DNA from: Bacillota bacterium
GTDB lineage: Bacteria > Bacillota > Limnochordia > Darwinibacteriales > Darwinibacteriaceae
DNA length: 64,000 nucleotides
Direction of reading: 5' to 3'
Assembly (NCBI GenBank): GCA_012837385.1
Contig: DURH01000020.1
Location: forward strand, 129,972 to 193,971
Notes under the pieces: generated by a model
Told to the model about the DNA's origin: nothing
Databases searched by the model: none
What the model saw: the letters and a program-made list of their open reading frames with translations, nothing else
Made by a program: the position numbers and the translations under genes
Part shown: piece after piece, positions 62,405 to 64,000 of the stretch
How positions within the stretch are numbered: position 1 is the first letter of the stretch
How the letters are laid out: each line of letters starts with the position of its first letter

Positions 62405-63631
62405 TTGAACATGCGCGGAGTTTTTTTGATCCTGCTCTGCCTGGCAGTGAGCGCAAGGCCTGCGGCTGCTGAGTTCAGCGGAGAGTTCAAAGGTTCCCTG
62501 GGCTCCGACGGTGTGGTGCAGGAACTTAGTCTGCAGCTGGAAAGGGAGATAGCTTCCCTGCATCTTCTTGCGGCAGTGGATTGTGAATATGCGTGGGGCC
62601 AGGGCCTGCAGCTTACTCCCCGCTGGCAGGTGCGGGCTGCTAAGCAGAGTCCGTGGTCATTACGGGCTGGACAGAATGTAGACCACTACACTTCCTCTGA
62701 GTTGTTTCGTCTGATCAACAAGAATCACCGTACAGTGGAAACAGCCTTTGCGGTCCTAGAGAGTGAGCAGTCTGTCTTGGGCTTTCTGCATCGAGTACCG
62801 CTGGACAGTGAGGACTTGGTTGATGTGGTGTTCGCTGACAATAGGTTTACCTTGGGGGACATGTCTCTACGGGGGCTGCAGCTGCAGTTTTCTGGGCGTC
62901 AGAGTGGCTCAGCAGCGGTAGTGCAGGCGGAGGCTGGAATGGCGCCTTTGGCAGTGGCCGCAGCCGCCGGCTGGATGAAGGTCCAAGGGGTTGAGCACCG
63001 AGGCAGAGTCGTTGAGGTTAGCCATGAGAGCCCGCATTTTCAGGGCAGTTTCACTTGGCAGAGCGTTGATCCAGGCTTTCGCAGCATTCTGGCTAAGACG
63101 AACAGATATCAGCCTAATCGCAGGGGCTGGCAGCTGGACCTGGCGCTTCCCCTGGGCCAAGGCGAAGTAGGCGTGGCCATGAGGCGTCACACCAATCAAG
63201 AGGGTACGCGGGAGTACAACAGGTTGGCTTGGACAGCAAAGTTTGGAGAACGGTTCAGGGTGGAGTGGCGCTTCCAGCCTACCAAATCCCTGATCCTGCG
63301 CCATACGGCAGACGGTTCCCTTTGGCAGTTTGATGCTGTTAACTATGTACTGCGCCATGACCGCGAACTGGGATCAGGCAGTTGGAGCGTACGGGGAGAC
63401 TTCAAACGCAGGATCGGCCGCCTGGAAGTGCAGTGGTCCACCGGCTTGGAGTGGCGTTTGGTGCTCAAATATGATTTCCTCAGAAAGCTGGCCCACTGCT
63501 TTCTCAGGGTACGGTATGGAGGCGATAACCTGCATGCGCAGTTAGAGTTGGGGCACTATGATGGAGGAAACCTCACGTCTTCTTTCAGCAGGCCACCCCG
63601 CCTCAGTCTAGCTTGGGGGTGGCGGTTCTAG
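62405..63631 (+). CDS. Secreted beta-rich protein, possible outer-membrane beta-barrel
   Basis: The 408-residue protein has a signal peptide (GVFLILLCLAVSARPAAA) and then only short alternating polar/hydrophobic strands (e.g. FRVEWRFQPTKSLILRHTA, LRLSLAWGWRF-type end) with many aromatic residues and few helices. It ends in WGWRF, a terminal Phe as in outer-membrane barrels. No domain is recognised. TTG 62405 (8 nt after AAAGGAG) is preferred over ATG 62384. If it is a barrel, the organism would be diderm. Confidence 0.6.
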   Translation: MNMRGVFLILLCLAVSARPAAAEFSGEFKGSLGSDGVVQELSLQLEREIASLHLLAAVDCEYAWGQGLQLTPRWQVRAAKQSPWSLRAGQNVDHYTSSELFRLINKNHRTVETAFAVLESEQSVLGFLHRVPLDSEDLVDVVFADNRFTLGDMSLRGLQLQFSGRQSGSAAVVQAEAGMAPLAVAAAAGWMKVQGVEHRGRVVEVSHESPHFQGSFTWQSVDPGFRSILAKTNRYQPNRRGWQLDLALPLGQGEVGVAMRRHTNQEGTREYNRLAWTAKFGERFRVEWRFQPTKSLILRHTADGSLWQFDAVNYVLRHDRELGSGSWSVRGDFKRRIGRLEVQWSTGLEWRLVLKYDFLRKLAHCFLRVRYGGDNLHAQLELGHYDGGNLTSSFSRPPRLSLAWGWRF

Positions 63632-63670
63632 GATACTGGGGGTTCACATAAGCTAAGCCGAGGTGATGGT

Positions 63671-63970
63671 ATGCGGTACTCCGAACTCGCGGGGAAGGAG
63701 ATCATCTGCATCGACGAAGGGATTCGACTCGGCGTAGTGGATCAGACTGACTTGATCATTGATTTGAGGACTGGCGAGGTCAAATCCATGATCATCCCCT
63801 ATGGAAGCCGCTGGTTTCGCCCTAAGCTCATCGTAATCCCCTGGAGGGGTATCAACAAGATTGGGCGCGATCTGATCATTGTTGATCTAACCACAGCAGA
63901 AGATTACGCTGCAGTGATGAAGAAAATTCAGGAAGTACCTAGGTGGAATAAGCCCCCTTTTTTTGGGTAA
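63671..63970 (+). CDS. YlmC/YmxH family sporulation protein (PRC barrel)
   Basis: The 99-residue PRC-barrel protein starts RYSELAGKEIICIDEG and has GVVDQTDLIIDLRTGEVKS and IPWRGINKIGRDLIIVD, the family pattern. In B. subtilis ymxH follows the M16-peptidase gene; here two genes intervene. GAGGTG precedes the ATG. Confidence 0.9.
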   Translation: MRYSELAGKEIICIDEGIRLGVVDQTDLIIDLRTGEVKSMIIPYGSRWFRPKLIVIPWRGINKIGRDLIIVDLTTAEDYAAVMKKIQEVPRWNKPPFFG

Positions 63971-63998
63971 GCTAGAGCCAAGACACAGAAAAAGGGGG
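63953..63998 (+). repeat. Inverted repeat at the window end, terminator-like
   Basis: CCCCCTTTTT (63953-63962, inside the last ymxH codons) is complementary to AAAAAGGGGG (63989-63998). It could end the ymxH transcript; any downstream T run is outside the window. Confidence 0.45.
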
Positions 63999-64000
63999 TA

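Noticed and set aside
1-64000. CRISPR arrays, IS elements, tRNA or rRNA genes
   Set aside because: No regularly spaced repeats, transposase genes or recognisable tRNA/rRNA sequence were seen on either strand; tRNAscan and Infernal runs would settle small RNAs.

Overview
The window comes from an endospore-forming Bacillota with fairly high G+C. It holds the complete spoIIIA operon, pro-sigma-K, spoIVB, spo0A, a YlmC/YmxH protein and several spore-wall enzymes. Gene order (accB-accC-asp23-amaP-nusB-xseA-xseB-ispA-dxs-tlyA-nadK-argR-recN-spoIVB) fits a deep clostridial or Limnochordia-like lineage. One secreted protein at 62405-63631 looks like an outer-membrane beta-barrel, so a diderm cell envelope is possible. 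That is inference only.

Layout. 1-14.6 kb: a 5'-truncated aminotransferase/reductase fusion, a DegT-type aminotransferase, dapF, a glycerophosphodiesterase, a two-gene ABC exporter, three tandem M42 aminopeptidases (minus strand), a DUF123 protein, tldD/tldE and an ECF transporter S component. 14.7-20.6 kb: small genes, then sigK split into two halves by a 4,005-bp skin-like element. 20.6-24.8 kb: yqeG, yqeH, an M24 peptidase, efp and an acidic zinc-ribbon protein. 24.8-29.7 kb: spoIIIAA-AH behind a recognisable sigma-E promoter. 29.8-43.5 kb: a long housekeeping run in which an OLE noncoding RNA and its membrane partner OapA lie between ispA and dxs. 43.6-53.7 kb: spoIVB and spo0A, normally neighbours, are separated by an eight-gene glutamate-mutase/methylaspartase cluster. 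53.7-64 kb: steA/steB with two glycosyltransferase-type genes, a spore-wall cluster (SleB-like, two polysaccharide deacetylases, a GH18-like protein), an M16 peptidase, a MazG/dUTPase-like protein, the barrel-like protein and ymxH.

The most striking system is the sigK intervening element. The two sigK halves rejoin exactly in frame if recombination occurs in a shared GAGA core (16215-16218 and 20220-20223). This restores a 233-residue pro-sigma-K with a hydrophobic pro-sequence. The element has only three genes: a short large-serine recombinase lacking the usual zinc-ribbon/coiled-coil end, and a divergent beta-phosphoglucomutase plus GH65 maltose-phosphorylase pair behind a vegetative-type promoter. 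It is far smaller than the known phage-derived skins and its cargo is a complete maltose-phosphorolysis module. The recombinase frame runs across the right crossover into sigK, and the phosphorylase stop codon lies about 10 bp from the left one.

Other points of note: Spo0A has a receiver with several phosphorylation-pocket residues changed; a deacetylase and a GH18 protein that converge tail to tail both lack catalytic residues; and the methylaspartate cluster has a class I fumarase alpha subunit with no beta subunit beside it. No tRNA, rRNA, CRISPR array or classical IS element was seen.
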